Shown here: piece by piece, positions 54,369 to 64,000 of the stretch
How the letters are laid out: each line of letters opens with the position of its first letter
How positions within the stretch are numbered: the stretch's first letter is position 1
DNA from: Liopterus haemorrhoidalis
Taxonomy: Eukaryota > Arthropoda > Insecta > Coleoptera > Dytiscidae
Length of the DNA stretch: 64,000 nucleotides
Assembly: GCA_963971575.1 (NCBI GenBank)
Contig: OZ020611.1
Coordinates: forward strand, 144,672,419-144,736,418
Reading direction: 5' to 3'
The notes under the pieces: model-generated
What the model saw: the letters and a program-made list of their open reading frames with translations, nothing else
What the model was told of the DNA's origin: nothing
Database searches by the model: none
Position numbers and translations under genes: made by a program

Positions 54369-54640
54369 GTAAAGGACAGTAAAAATTATGTAGGCCAACG
54401 TTTTATTTTATTAACTTTTTAATTTGTTTTTGTTCTGTATATTTTTGTATGGAATATTGATGCTAATTTCAAATCTAATTTCAGATATTGTACATCAATT
54501 AGCCCTTTCGCGGACACTTTTCATTTGTTTAAGGAATTTTTGTGTTTTATTTATTATTTGTTTTTGGATATTACAAAACCATGTACACCAATTTTTTTAT
54601 TATTGTACTCATTACTAATAACTTAATGACTTACCCCAAG
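54369..54640. other. Probable 3' UTR and flank of host gene
   Basis: T-rich sequence after the stop; no AATAAA is obvious. Frames here are T-rich chance frames. Confidence 0.35.
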
Positions 54641-54828
54641 ATTGTAATTCGGAATGGCTAATAACTCTTCTGCTTCATGGCAGATGACAAAAATTGAACA
54701 TCGACACCTAAATAGATTCGAAATTAAGAAAGCTATAGAAAGCCTGTAAAAGAATAAAGTCCAAAGCAGAGATATCATTCTAGCTGAACTCTGGAAATGC
54801 AATACAAATCTCTGTACCGATATAGATA

Positions 54829-56097
54829 TCGGTCTGGGAAAAAATTCGCGGCGTTTTTTTAGTAAAATTCAACTGGTTTTGTTATGGTATGAAAATGCAT
54901 TTATTTAATCCAAATATGCTCCATTATTATCGACAACGTTTCGCCATTTTTCGGGTAGAGCCATGATGCCATCAGAGAAGAACTTCTGTGGTTTCTGGTT
55001 GAAAAACTGAATCAAGTGGTTTTCACAGGCTTCTTTTGAAACCAGCTTAATTCCATTGAGAGAATTCTCCAGAGATCGGAATAGCTGATAGTCAGAGGGA
55101 GCTATGTCTGGACTATACGGTGGATGCAACAAAATTTCCCAACCAAGCTCTCGCAATTTTTGACGAGTCATCAAAGAACTGTGTGGTCTTGCGTTGTCAT
55201 GATGAAAGACAACACCTTTCCGATTATTCAATTCGGGCCGTTCTCTTTCAATTGCCTGGCGTCTCTCTAGTTCTCCACAGTAGAATTGAGAATCAATCGT
55301 CTGACCAGCTGGAAGTAGCTCATGGTGGACGATTCCTTTCCAGTCCCACCACACACACAGCATCACCTTGTTCGGCGTCAATCCTCGCTTCGCGAACGCT
55401 TGTGACGGCTCATCATCCCTTGTCCACAATCTTTAACGCTTGCGATTGTCGTATGTGATCTATTTTTTATCACCGGTTATGACACGTTTCAGAAATGGTT
55501 CGATTTCATTGCGTTTCAGCAGCGCACCGCAGATGTTAATTCGGTCTATCATGTTTTTCGCGCTCAACTCACAAGGAACCCATATATCGAGCTTCTTTTT
55601 GTAGCCAGCTTTCTGTAAATGGTTCAAAACAGTTTTGTTGTCAATGCCTAGCTCCGTACCAATATCGACACTAATGATATGCCTATCTTGCTGGACTTCT
55701 TCAAGAATTTCATCAGCTTTTTCACTGATTGGACGACCAGAGCGTGAGTCATCTTTCACATTAAAATTACCAGAACGAAAGCGAGCGAACCATTTCCGCG
55801 CAGCAGATTTTGATAAAGTACCTTCACCGTACACAGCACAATTTTTTTCACAAGCCTGTGTAGCGTTTTTCCCTTTGTCGTAATAATATTGCAAAATATA
55901 GCGCAATTATTCATTACTTTTCTCCATTTTCAAACGGAAACAACTTTCCAACCACTGCACAAATTTTGATGTTTAGACACTCAAAGTAACGCTCGAACTG
56001 TCATCTTTCCAATGAGTGCTTAGTGGTTTCGCTGTGATCTGTGTTTCCTGAGTTATTTGCAATTGGCGCCGTCTATACGCAGAAACACCAGACCTGA
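54829..56097 (-). mobile_element. mariner element, copy 2 (1269 bp)
   Basis: TIRs TCGGTCTGGGAAAAAATTCG and the complement of CACCAGACCTGA are flanked by TA at 54827-54828 and 56098-56099. Same family as 12900-14373, about 90% alike by eye. It is inserted into the older LINE pseudogene. Confidence 0.93.
54905..55930 (-). pseudogene. mariner transposase with nonsense changes
   Basis: One reading frame throughout, interrupted by stops: one soon after the start (before LRYILQYYYDKG, near 55908), and two between VITGDKK and RLWTRDDEPSQ (near 55430-55460). All motif blocks remain: WFARFRSGNFNVKDD, the WWDWKG box, VFHHDNARPHSS and HPPYSPDIAPSDYQLF, so the last two catalytic aspartates are kept. The first motif reads GDKK instead of GDEK. 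Length agrees with the usual 345 residues. Confidence 0.9.
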
Positions 56098-57499
56098 TAT
56101 TTTACTCTCTCATAGTAGACATTTGGAACTTGAAGACCATACTAGATGAGTGGAAAGAGGGAATTATCGTAAAACTCTTAGAAATGGGTGATAAGTCTAA
56201 CTGCAGCAACTCAGAGAGATTACTCTGTTAAATGTCGTCAGCAAAATCTGTCTCATCATCCTGCAAAGAATAACCAAACCGTTAGAAATGCTAAATCGAA
56301 AACTCGATTTTAAACTTTGAAAAGGCATTTAATCGCTTAGAAGAGCCCTTTGCAAAATCCAGGAGAGAAACGGCGTACCTAATAAGCTTGTTCGGATAAT
56401 GCAGGAGATGTACAAAGATTCTACCAGTAGAGTAGTCCATAAACAAGATGTCAAACAAGGTTGCGTGTTGACAATTCAACTATTTCAACTTGCAATTTAT
56501 GTAGTTATGCGAGCTGTTAATAACTGCAACCAATGACTACAATGGGAACATACCGATCGACTGGAAGACCTCGATAACTTGGACGATATCTGTCTGATTG
56601 CCCAAACTTTCCACGATGCCCAAGAAAAATTCAATGCAGTATGCACAGTTGTAAATAAGATTGGATTAAACATTAATATCGAATCAATATCAAAGCCAAA
56701 GAGATGAGAGTATATACCATCAGTAACCAACAACGGCAATTAAATGGCACATATTTCAATCGAATAGACTTGTTCTGGTACTTAGGAAGTATAGTTACCG
56801 AAAGTAGGGGAAGTGATGCTGATATAAATGCCAAAATATGTAAGGCAATATTTGCCTTTTCCACAATCATTTTGTGATTTGTTCAACAATCTCTGGCATT
56901 CGGCTGTTACCTCTCGAGAGACCAAACTGCGCATTTTTAACAGCAATGTAAAGTTTGTCCTATTGTACGCATGTTAAATTTGGCGAGTTCCAGATACGAT
57001 GACCAGCAAATTACGAACATTTATCAATAAACAAATTATAGCAGGCATTCACTTAGGACCGTACGAAGAAAAATCTGCGTCTGAAATAAAGCCTGAATTT
57101 GACACCCCTCCTAACCCATAGTGACGATAAGACAACTAACATAGTGACGATATTCGCGCCTCCTAGATTAGGCGTCCGGGGCCGGTGCCCCTTTGCCCTC
57201 CCCCTTTCGCACGTCATATCCTTAAGCGAAAACCGGATAACAATGCAAAACTAGCTTTGGACTGGAACCCGCAGGGCCAAAGGCGCATTGGTAGACCCAA
57301 ACTAATCAGGCGACGGTCAATAGAGAAGAAGGGGAATGCGTACGGGAAAAGGTGGAACCAGATTAAAGGATTAGCGTCAAACCGTACCCGATGAAAACAC
57401 TTCATTATAGCCCTTTGATCCATGTAGCAGTTATAGAAGCCAATATTCACACAAGTCAATTACTACTCAGTGGCGGATTATTTGAATTGGGTTGCACTT

Positions 57500-57914
57500 A
57501 GGGTAGGCTGACCATTCGTCCCGAATTTTCCGGAACATTCCCGGATCTTGGCATTTTGTCCCGCATCAGTAAATGTCCTGGAAAATATCCCAGATTTGTA
57601 AAGCCGTCTAGTTTCTATCTTAAGTTTTATTAAATTTGACGTGCCCTTCGCGCGATATTTCTTGAAGCGCTACCAGAGTGCCGAGGCTAAAAAGAGTTGT
57701 CAGGAAAATTAAATTATGTTTGTTATGATTCCGTTGAATTTGTGATGTTCAAAACACCTAACTCGAATAAAGGAATAAACAGTATAGAAGTTGCTATCAA
57801 AAGTAGTTCGTAGATGAGAAATATTAATTTCTTTATATTATTTATATAAGTTGAGATCCCATCTCCCGGCCCTCTTGTCCCAGATTTCAACTTTTAACGA
57901 ATGGTCACCCACGC
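57500..57914. mobile_element. Possible hAT-like MITE
   Basis: GGGTAGGCTGACCATTCGTCC on the left and the complement of CGAATGGTCACCC on the right share a GGTGACCATTCG core. Internal GTCCCG..TTTCCGG and CTTGTCCCAGATTT motifs flank a non-coding centre. No clean duplication was identified. Confidence 0.4.
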
Positions 57915-58027
57915 TGTGCAATCTGGTTTGCCCCACCCCGAAAACCAAAACATAATTGAAACAAATAAATAAATGTTTAATGAAAAAAACTTTTTTATTT
58001 ACATGGTACATTTAAATTACTTATAAT

Positions 58028-58905
58028 TAGAGTTGGGAATTTCGGCTCAGTTTGCGGAACCGGATCAGTGGAGGTCGTTCAGTTTGCTGAGCCGGTTCAT
58101 TGATCCAGCAAAATAAACATGTTCCCGAGACAGGTCGGTCAGTTGTCGGTTTGGAATATGTAGGTAGAACGTCGCTCAGCGGAGCCGACTCTTGCATTAT
58201 ATAAACTGTAAACATGTTGCCGAGACACAGGTCGGTAAGTTGTCGGTCGTTCGTTCAATACGGTTGTTGGTTTACAATATGTAGGTAGAACATCGCTCAG
58301 CGAACCCGGCTCTTGCATTATATAAACTGTAAACATGTTCCCGAAACACAGGTCGGTCGTTCGTTCAATACGGTTGTTGTCTTGCATCACATGAACAAGT
58401 TAAATAAATAAAAATCGATAGAAGTGAATTATCTAACATTTTTGACAGGTTAATAGTAAACAAACAATTCACTTTATGTAGCTACTGTATTTTAAACCAG
58501 ATGTGTTAAGTTTATGGCGATGTTTATTGCCCCTATAAATCGGACATCTGGGATTTGGGCAATATTTTAAACATTTTTATATAGTATGGTTGTAAGAAAG
58601 TACATACTAAGCCTATTAGTTTCAAATAGACTGCCCTACAAATTGATGACAAAGTACACTTTATGTTAATACATTACAAGCCGAGTTTTCGCGAAGTTCA
58701 ACATGACATCGATCCAGATCCAGATCATTCCGGTCACTGCTCACAATCGCCCGATCAATTGTATCATTGAAACTATGTAGTGAGCCGTGAGAAACTATGT
58801 AGTGAGCCGTGAGCTGGCTCATTTCAGTTTGGTGAACCGCGTCACTTCGGTCAGTGTACTGAGCCGGCTCAGTGAGCCGGTTCGTTCATGAACGACCCCT
58901 CTCTA
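58028..58905. mobile_element. hAT-type non-autonomous element, 878 bp
   Basis: Ends TAGAGTTGGGAATTTC and the complement of GAACGACCCCTCTCTA are flanked by the perfect 8-bp repeat CTTATAAT (58020-58027, 58906-58913). The interior has a tandem duplication of about 125 bp (58158-58390, TATGTAGGTAGAACGTCGCTCAGCG to AAACATGTT.CCGA.ACACAGG). GAGCCGGCTCAGTGAGCCGG motifs lie near the right end. No real frame. Confidence 0.85.
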
Positions 58906-58936
58906 CTTATAATTACAAAGAAAATATGCTAATACC

Positions 58937-59186
58937 TTAAATATTTATATCTAAATTTAAAAGCCATTGGATAGTTTCATTGGACAGCTGTACGCCGGAT
59001 TGGAGACAACCTGGCAAAGCACGATGGGGATATAGTTTTTTTTTTCTACGATATATTGCATCGTCAGGCGCGCCACAGTCACAGAAGAGAGAGTTGGCTA
59101 AGGCCCATTTATGGAGCATGTAGCTGCATCTGCCGTGGCTGGCCATGTGGGGTAGCGAGTAACCGTTTGGCTGAACATCTAAATGT
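58937..59186 (-). pseudogene. LINE polyprotein C-terminal fragment
   Basis: Minus-strand SLPHMASHGRCSYMLHKWAL followed by ANSLFCDCGAPDDAIYR resembles the C-terminal zinc-binding end of Jockey/R1-type LINE pol (R..HKWG....CDCG). It is cut off by the element starting at 59187. Confidence 0.65.
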
Positions 59187-60699
59187 TGGGTCATTCCATG
59201 TCAAGTGGTCTGATTTCAGAGAAGTGCCCTGCTCGACCATGACGGATTTCGATGAAATTTTGTATGGACATTCACACATGTCCCCAACGAACATTGGTAA
59301 AGTTTTACGTTCATCCATGCAATACTTGCTGAGATTTAGTAATTTGTTTGACCCCATACCGCAGCCTTCTATGGTATGACTCCGAGATTTCGGCAACTTT
59401 AAGACACAGTATCTCTGCCAATATTTTGTCTAGAAAAACAAAACTGTGCCAACTTATACAACTTTTTGCGCTCTATTAAACAAAATAATAAACAAATCTT
59501 CATGAGCGATTCCCGTGAAGAAAATTTAGATCAAAATTGGCATAAAAAATTTGCAACTCGAAAAAATTTTAAAGTTTGACTTTTTATACCTCTGAAAGTA
59601 AAGGTACGATAAACGTGAAATTTTGCACATAATAACTTATCAATACAAGGTTAACGAATATAAAATTTCACACTCCTAATATTTTTCATTAGTTCAGGAA
59701 TTGAGTGTAAAGTTGATGATTTTTGTGAAAATGCTAAAAACAGGGTATATTTAGCCCGCTTTTACAAAAATATGCCTTCTGGAAACTGTTTTAAATTATT
59801 TTCATTAGAAAGAGCATGTTTTAATCCCCCTAAAAAAGTAGGATTGGTTTTTCATCCCTGGTATATAAGGCCTTAGAAATAGGGACAAAGTTGAGAACGT
59901 TTCTATCACATGCTGCAATCGCAATATCGCATGCATTCCATTATTTTTCATCTTGTTTATTTTATACAGGCATTATAAGTACCTAAATTCTGTTGATCCA
60001 TGGTGACATTGTCACTACCAGTTCAGAAACTTGAACCAGTAACCCCATCGCCATAGGGTTCACGCTCGATAGCCGTGCAATACCAGCCACGGGTGGGTTT
60101 CTTGGTTGAGGATCTCAAGCCTCTAGTTTGGTTTCTTCGTTAAGGTTCCAAAGCCTTGTGTGGGTATCTGTCCGGTTCCCAAGCCAATGATTGGGCAGCT
60201 TATTCTAGCATCATTTTGTACCAGAGAAATTTTTACAACATTGCCTACCCACCACTTATTGTCATAAATGCAGGCAACATAACAACCGGGAAATAGTTCA
60301 GCTAATTTTAAATTAGGATCGACAGAATTGGAAAGTTTGGCCACAAAGTTAACTGTGTCATTTGATCCAAATTTTCTTCACGGGAATCGCTCATGAAGAT
60401 TTGTTTATTATTTTGTTTAATAGAGCGCAAAAAGTTGTATAAGTTGGCAAAGTTTTGTTTCTCTCAACAAAATATTGCCAGAGATACTGTGTCTCAAAGT
60501 TGCCGAAATCTCGGAGTCATACCATAGAAGGCTGCGGTATGGGGTCAAACAAATTACTAAATCTCAGCAAGTATTGTATGGATGAACGTAAAACTTTACC
60601 AATGTTCGTTGAGGACATGTGTGAATGTCCATACAAAATTTCATCAAAATCCGTGATGGTCGAGCAGGGACCACTAGACCACTTGATATGGAATGACCC
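59187..60699. mobile_element. Long-TIR DNA transposon, 1.5 kb
   Basis: Arms of about 340 bp, 59187-59533 and inverted 60363-60699, start GGGTCATTCCATGTCAAGTGG. They share long exact stretches (e.g. ACATGTGTGAATGTCCATAC, GAGCGCAAAAAGTTGTATAAG). TGTT lies outside both ends (59183-59186, 60700-60703), a possible 4-bp duplication. The arms are about 90% alike. I cannot assign the superfamily. Mirror-image frames in the arms (59109-59396, 60455-60850) are not genes. Confidence 0.75.
60123..60344 (-). pseudogene. Transposon-encoded fragment in long-TIR element
   Basis: The minus-strand peptide ELFPGCYVACIYDNKWWVGNV has a small SH3/Tudor-like pattern (G-Y-V-A-C-x-Y-D-x-x-W-W-x-G) which I recall from arthropod transposon proteins, without being able to name the superfamily. 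It has lost its remaining sequence, and the frame ends in simple sequence. Probably the only surviving coding part of the autonomous ancestor. Confidence 0.45.
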
Positions 60700-60703
60700 T
60701 GTT

Positions 60704-61475
60704 CCCAGTTCTAAAACTGGGATTAAATTTTTGTTGGGAGAAACTATCTTATTCTTTGGCTCATTCGTCTTTAGCGTTATAGGCAGAAACAAGGATGGGA
60801 TCGTTCCAAATAGGATTTTCAGATTCAAGCCTATGATTTGGAGGATTTAGTAGATTTTCGTGTAACGTTGTAGATTCAAATTTATGCCAGGTTGTGACGG
60901 CTGCTTTATTTTTCCAAATGGGTAAAGGGCATATGCCATTCTGAGAAATTAAAAAATATATTAAAGCGGAACTTTTTTTACTTTTAATTTAACAAATATA
61001 AAGTAATATATTTTTTAATAATCAATAATCGTCAGTAATATATTCGTAACCTTAAGATTCAACTACATCGTTTTACTACATGCTTAATTAAGACAAAAAA
61101 ATGTACTTAAAAGTAAATTTCGACGTTGTGTTTTGGTGGCCTAATATACGAAGGCCTTTGGCAGTATAATGAAAACTCGACTCTGGATGTTAGTCGTTAA
61201 TGGTTGTTCACTGCGAACCAAACATCAAACTCTTTTACGCAGTTTCAGCAAAACTAGCCTATATTCAAAATAAAATTAATATTATTCATCGATTCAGGAT
61301 TTTCCAACTTTGTGTTAAAATTGAGAATAAGAGAAAGTGATGTACGAGGGGGTTTCAGAGCTAAAATTTCTAATAAATAATACTTATAAAAATTAAGAAT
61401 TTGATAAGTACTATTTTATTCATTGTGAACTTAGCTAGGCATTAAATCAATTATGAGCAAGATCGAACAGCTCAT
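60704..61475. other. Interval without gene
   Basis: No coding evidence or element boundary is supported. Confidence 0.4.
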
Positions 61476-61478
61476 AAT

Positions 61479-62548
61479 CGGGTCTATTCTCTAAGCATGA
61501 TGTTAAAATCTTAGTGTCAGAAACTGACGTTAATATTTTTAACACCATTTTTAACGTAAATGCTATTCGCTAAACATATATGTGTTAAAATTATAGCGCG
61601 GCGGCGTTAAAATAGCCAGTTAACGTTCTACAATAACGTTAGCTGAATATATAACTATATAATATAATAGAATAAAACACAAGACAGTAGGAATATTAAT
61701 CAACTTTCTATTACTTTTTAAAGTGAATTCTTTACAGTAGAGATAAGAATGACGCTTCATAATTTTTGTTATACAAGTAACCCAGACGCAAGTTCAAGTA
61801 ATTGTATAGAAAGGAAGTAAATGGAGTATTGAAGAGCAGTTTTGGTTTTTGTTGAGACACGGAACTTAAAATTATAATCATATGAAAGCTACAAAACTTC
61901 ACTTATGCCTCCGCCGTGTTTCAAAATATCACAGTACATTTTAATGGTGTATTACTTGAAGAAACAATTGATGAGATTGATAATGACGATCAAAATAGTG
62001 TTATTCCAGGGTAGAAATAGCGTAATAAATCAATTAATTATTTAATAATTAATATCACCGAACACCTTTTTAAAAATAGAATGAATATATAATTCACATT
62101 TTATTAAAAAATTAGATAAACTGTTATAATACAATGTAGTATATAAATTGACTAAATAAAAGTTGAATAAAGTTATATATTTTTTTAATACACTGTGGAA
62201 ACCAGTTATAATGAGTATCACAAGACCAAACATTTCTGTTCCATTTTTAAAATAAATTTCGACACTGAATATTTAATTCAACACCTAAATATTAGGTTAA
62301 GATTCTCTTGGCATTTGACTAAATAAATACTCCTGTTAAAATTCAACGTAACAGCGAATGCGCGTGCAGTAAATATTAGCCTCTCTACAGGGTGAGTTAG
62401 CGCCTTGCGTTAACAAATATTGTATAACGCTTACCTTAACAAATGCTCTTACAGAGTAGCATTTTTGGATAATGACGTTAGATATGGAGTTAAAATAAAA
62501 ATATTAACCTGATGCTAATTTTAACGCATTTCTTACAGAATACACCCG
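61479..62548. mobile_element. PIF/Harbinger-like element, 1070 bp
   Basis: Ends CGGGTCTATTCTCTAAGCATGATGTTAAAAT and the complement of ATTTTAACGCATTTCTTACAGAATACACCCG, flanked by AAT (61476-61478, 62549-62551). Many GTTAAAAT/AACGTTA subterminal motifs lie within 200 bp of each end. No transposase frame. Superfamily assigned from the 3-bp target and end type only. Confidence 0.6.
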
Positions 62549-62551
62549 AAT

Positions 62552-63785
62552 ATATCTTTACGTACTGTATTTTTATTTTAAACGAATTACAATATGTTTT
62601 ACGCATATTAGTTAGTGGAAATTGTTCGCTGGTTTTTTATCACTGAAAAAGAAGTAAAATAGTAAAGAATGAAGTTTGAATTTTCGCACATTCAAGTAAA
62701 CAAAAAAACAAAATAGGGAAAAAAGAAGTGATGACAAAAAAAGGAAGATTCATGGAATTGATGAAAAAACTAAAACAGTCTGTGATCACACGCAAAAGAC
62801 GTTTTCCCACCCGCATAATGCAAGTGTGTGAGTGGGATTTTCAAGGGTTGTTTGAACATAAAGTGGGTTTTACAGGATTCAATTTATTGCTCAATTAATT
62901 GAAAAAGTTGACCTTCAATTTATTGAAGTGTGTAAAGTGTTCAAATTTTAACAATTAATTGATGAAAAAGTTCTATTTAACAATTTCTAATTCTAATCGA
63001 ACAAGTTCTATTTTTCATAAATTTTTTAGGGAATTCTAGGTATATTTTTATCTGTTAAGATATTGCCGACTGTTTAGTTGGAGCATAACTTAGAAATATA
63101 TAGTTTGTGTTTCGTTCTCAAATGTGACAGAACCTCAAACGTTCTAATTTACCATCATCTAGGTTATTTTTTTTGTTTTTGTTCACAGCTCGTAACTTTG
63201 TGAAGATTTTTTCAATATTTTCATTTTGATAAATATGTCAACATGTTTTACAGTTGGTACTGTAAAAGTTTTCAAAAAAAAAATTATAAATAAATTGATG
63301 TGCGTTAAGTGATGCTTTTGTTTCCAAGATTACCAATACATTTTTCAATTATTTGACAAAAAAACTTGATCAATTTGTTGATCAATAAATTGAACTGAGT
63401 AAAACCAACTTATGTCGCATATTGAAAAATTGTATATGAAATAAAAAAAAGCAGCAAAAAATCTAAATATAGTACTTAAAATTTCAAATTACTATTTCAT
63501 GTCTACTTTTCATAATTAACGAGATAGTAAATAACTAAATTGGACTTTCGTGTGTTAAAATTTATATCATAATGATATACTGAACAATATGTTACTGTTA
63601 TTTCTAGGTTCTTATAATTAATTGTGGTTGAAAAAAAATCTTTTTATTCTTTATTATTATTTCTCTTAATTGTCATATGAAAACAGGATAACCATTTCAT
63701 TTTAAATTATTCCTAAAATAAATACATTTTTTTAATATATATATGCTTTATCTCGACATGTTTTACAAATACTTGTAAAACATAA
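62552..63785. other. AT-rich interval without gene
   Basis: Nothing recognised. CAATTTATTG-like short inverted motifs and an ACATGTTTTAC repeat (63241, 63757) are noted. Confidence 0.4.
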
Positions 63786-63787
63786 TT

Positions 63788-63925
63788 TCAACCAAATGTC
63801 CGCCTCCTGTTTCCACAAGAAACGTTGCGAGAATTTCTCATAACATTTACACAAATTTCAGGCGATATTTTAACTACTGCTTCATTAATATTGTTCTTAA
63901 GTTGTTTAATCGATGTTGGTTTGTT
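63788..63925 (-). pseudogene. Tc1/mariner-like transposase C-terminal tail
   Basis: Minus-strand NKPTSIKQLKNNINEAVVKI then SPEICVNVMRNSRNVSCGN matches the end of many insect DDE transposases ('..PT.I..LK..I...I..I....C..VM.N...R...C....GGH'). The part upstream to the window end lacks a clear DFFLWG-type box, so it is decayed or in another frame. It continues beyond the window. Confidence 0.5.
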
Positions 63926-64000
63926 GATTTAGACCCTTTAACATTTTCGCTCGCTATGGTTAATTTACCAACCAGGTCCATTCGATCCAACCAAGTCGAT

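Larger units (their letters stand above)
54640..57420 (+). pseudogene. LINE reverse transcriptase, heavily decayed, split by mariner copy 2
   Basis: Before the mariner: EIKKAIESL and ILAELWKCNTNLCTD, the start of an RT domain. After it: ILDEWKEGIIVKLLEMGD, then in changing frames EKAFNRL-like, MQEMYKDSTSRVV, VKQGCVLTI, RLEDLDNLDDICLIAQ (the catalytic YADD is changed to LDD), FYLGSIVTES and FNSNVK. Finally QGQRRIGRPK and GNAYGKRWNQIKGLASNRTR to about 57390. The order is that of an RTE/craft-like insect LINE. A foreign GC-rich piece (about 57060-57215) replaces part of the C-terminal region. Many stops; dead. Confidence 0.7.

Noticed and set aside
54063..54398. 111-codon frame antisense to exon 4
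   Set aside because: Shadow frame of an acidic, E/D-rich exon, whose complement encodes F/S/I-rich sequence.
59109..60850. Two near-identical frames (SRSHTIEGCGMGSNKLL) on opposite strands
   Set aside because: They are the two arms of the long-TIR element read in mirror image; one of them also runs into neighbouring unrelated sequence.

Overview
The window is AT-rich, intron-bearing eukaryotic DNA dominated by animal transposons: mariner and Tc1 copies, hAT and PIF/Harbinger-like non-autonomous elements, a Helitron helicase remnant, a CR1/Jockey-type LINE and tRNA-derived SINEs. There are no operons or bacterial signals. The mixture of families suggests an arthropod, most likely an insect; I cannot place the order or species from sequence alone.

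Only one host gene can be supported. It lies on the + strand with four exons (41830-41988, 46761-47126, 51659-51802, 53775-54368). All three introns are phase 0 with GT-AG borders, and the gene encodes about 420 residues. A segment split across exons 2 and 3 resembles the RIIa/Dpy-30 dimerization-docking fold, and the C-terminal third is very acidic. A palindromic match to the RFX X-box consensus lies 67 bp upstream of the ATG, so a ciliary or sperm-flagellar role is a reasonable inference. Its introns hold hAT, PIF-like, LINE, SINE and tandem-repeat insertions.

Layout. 1-1000: possible LTR/leader sequence. 1005-2910: decayed Tc1/IS630-like transposon with about 120-bp TIRs. 2917-3960: unexplained GC-richer block. 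4700-7400: SINE, half of a foldback element, tandem repeats. 8363-11506: deleted mariner, then Helitron remains with nested hAT-like elements, then a small TIR element. 12013-14373: LINE 3' scrap, TA-flanked MITE, mariner copy 1 with an internal 187-bp duplication. 15954-18310: small TIR element, hairpins, minisatellite. 19360-20588: foldback element whose ends are inverted minisatellite arrays, flanked by a perfect 9-bp duplication. 20874-21585: second foldback and a SINE. 23531-25512: TIR element, SINE and two copies of a 406-bp MITE. 26047-28270: second IS630-like element and a mariner scrap. 28480-34110: two copies of a composite repeat, one split by a Tc1 element with a full-length transposase frame, plus two more MITE copies. 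34452-41690: duplicated segment, one copy split by a LINE with two open ORFs. 41749-54368: the host gene. 54640-57420: decayed LINE split by mariner copy 2. 57500-64000: hAT-like, long-TIR and PIF-like elements, LINE scrap and a transposase tail.

The most intact mobile elements are the LINE at 36741-41150 and the Tc1 at 32048-33612, although the latter has lost the second catalytic aspartate. Apart from the host gene the sequence reads as layered transposon insertions, and the nesting gives a partial order of events.
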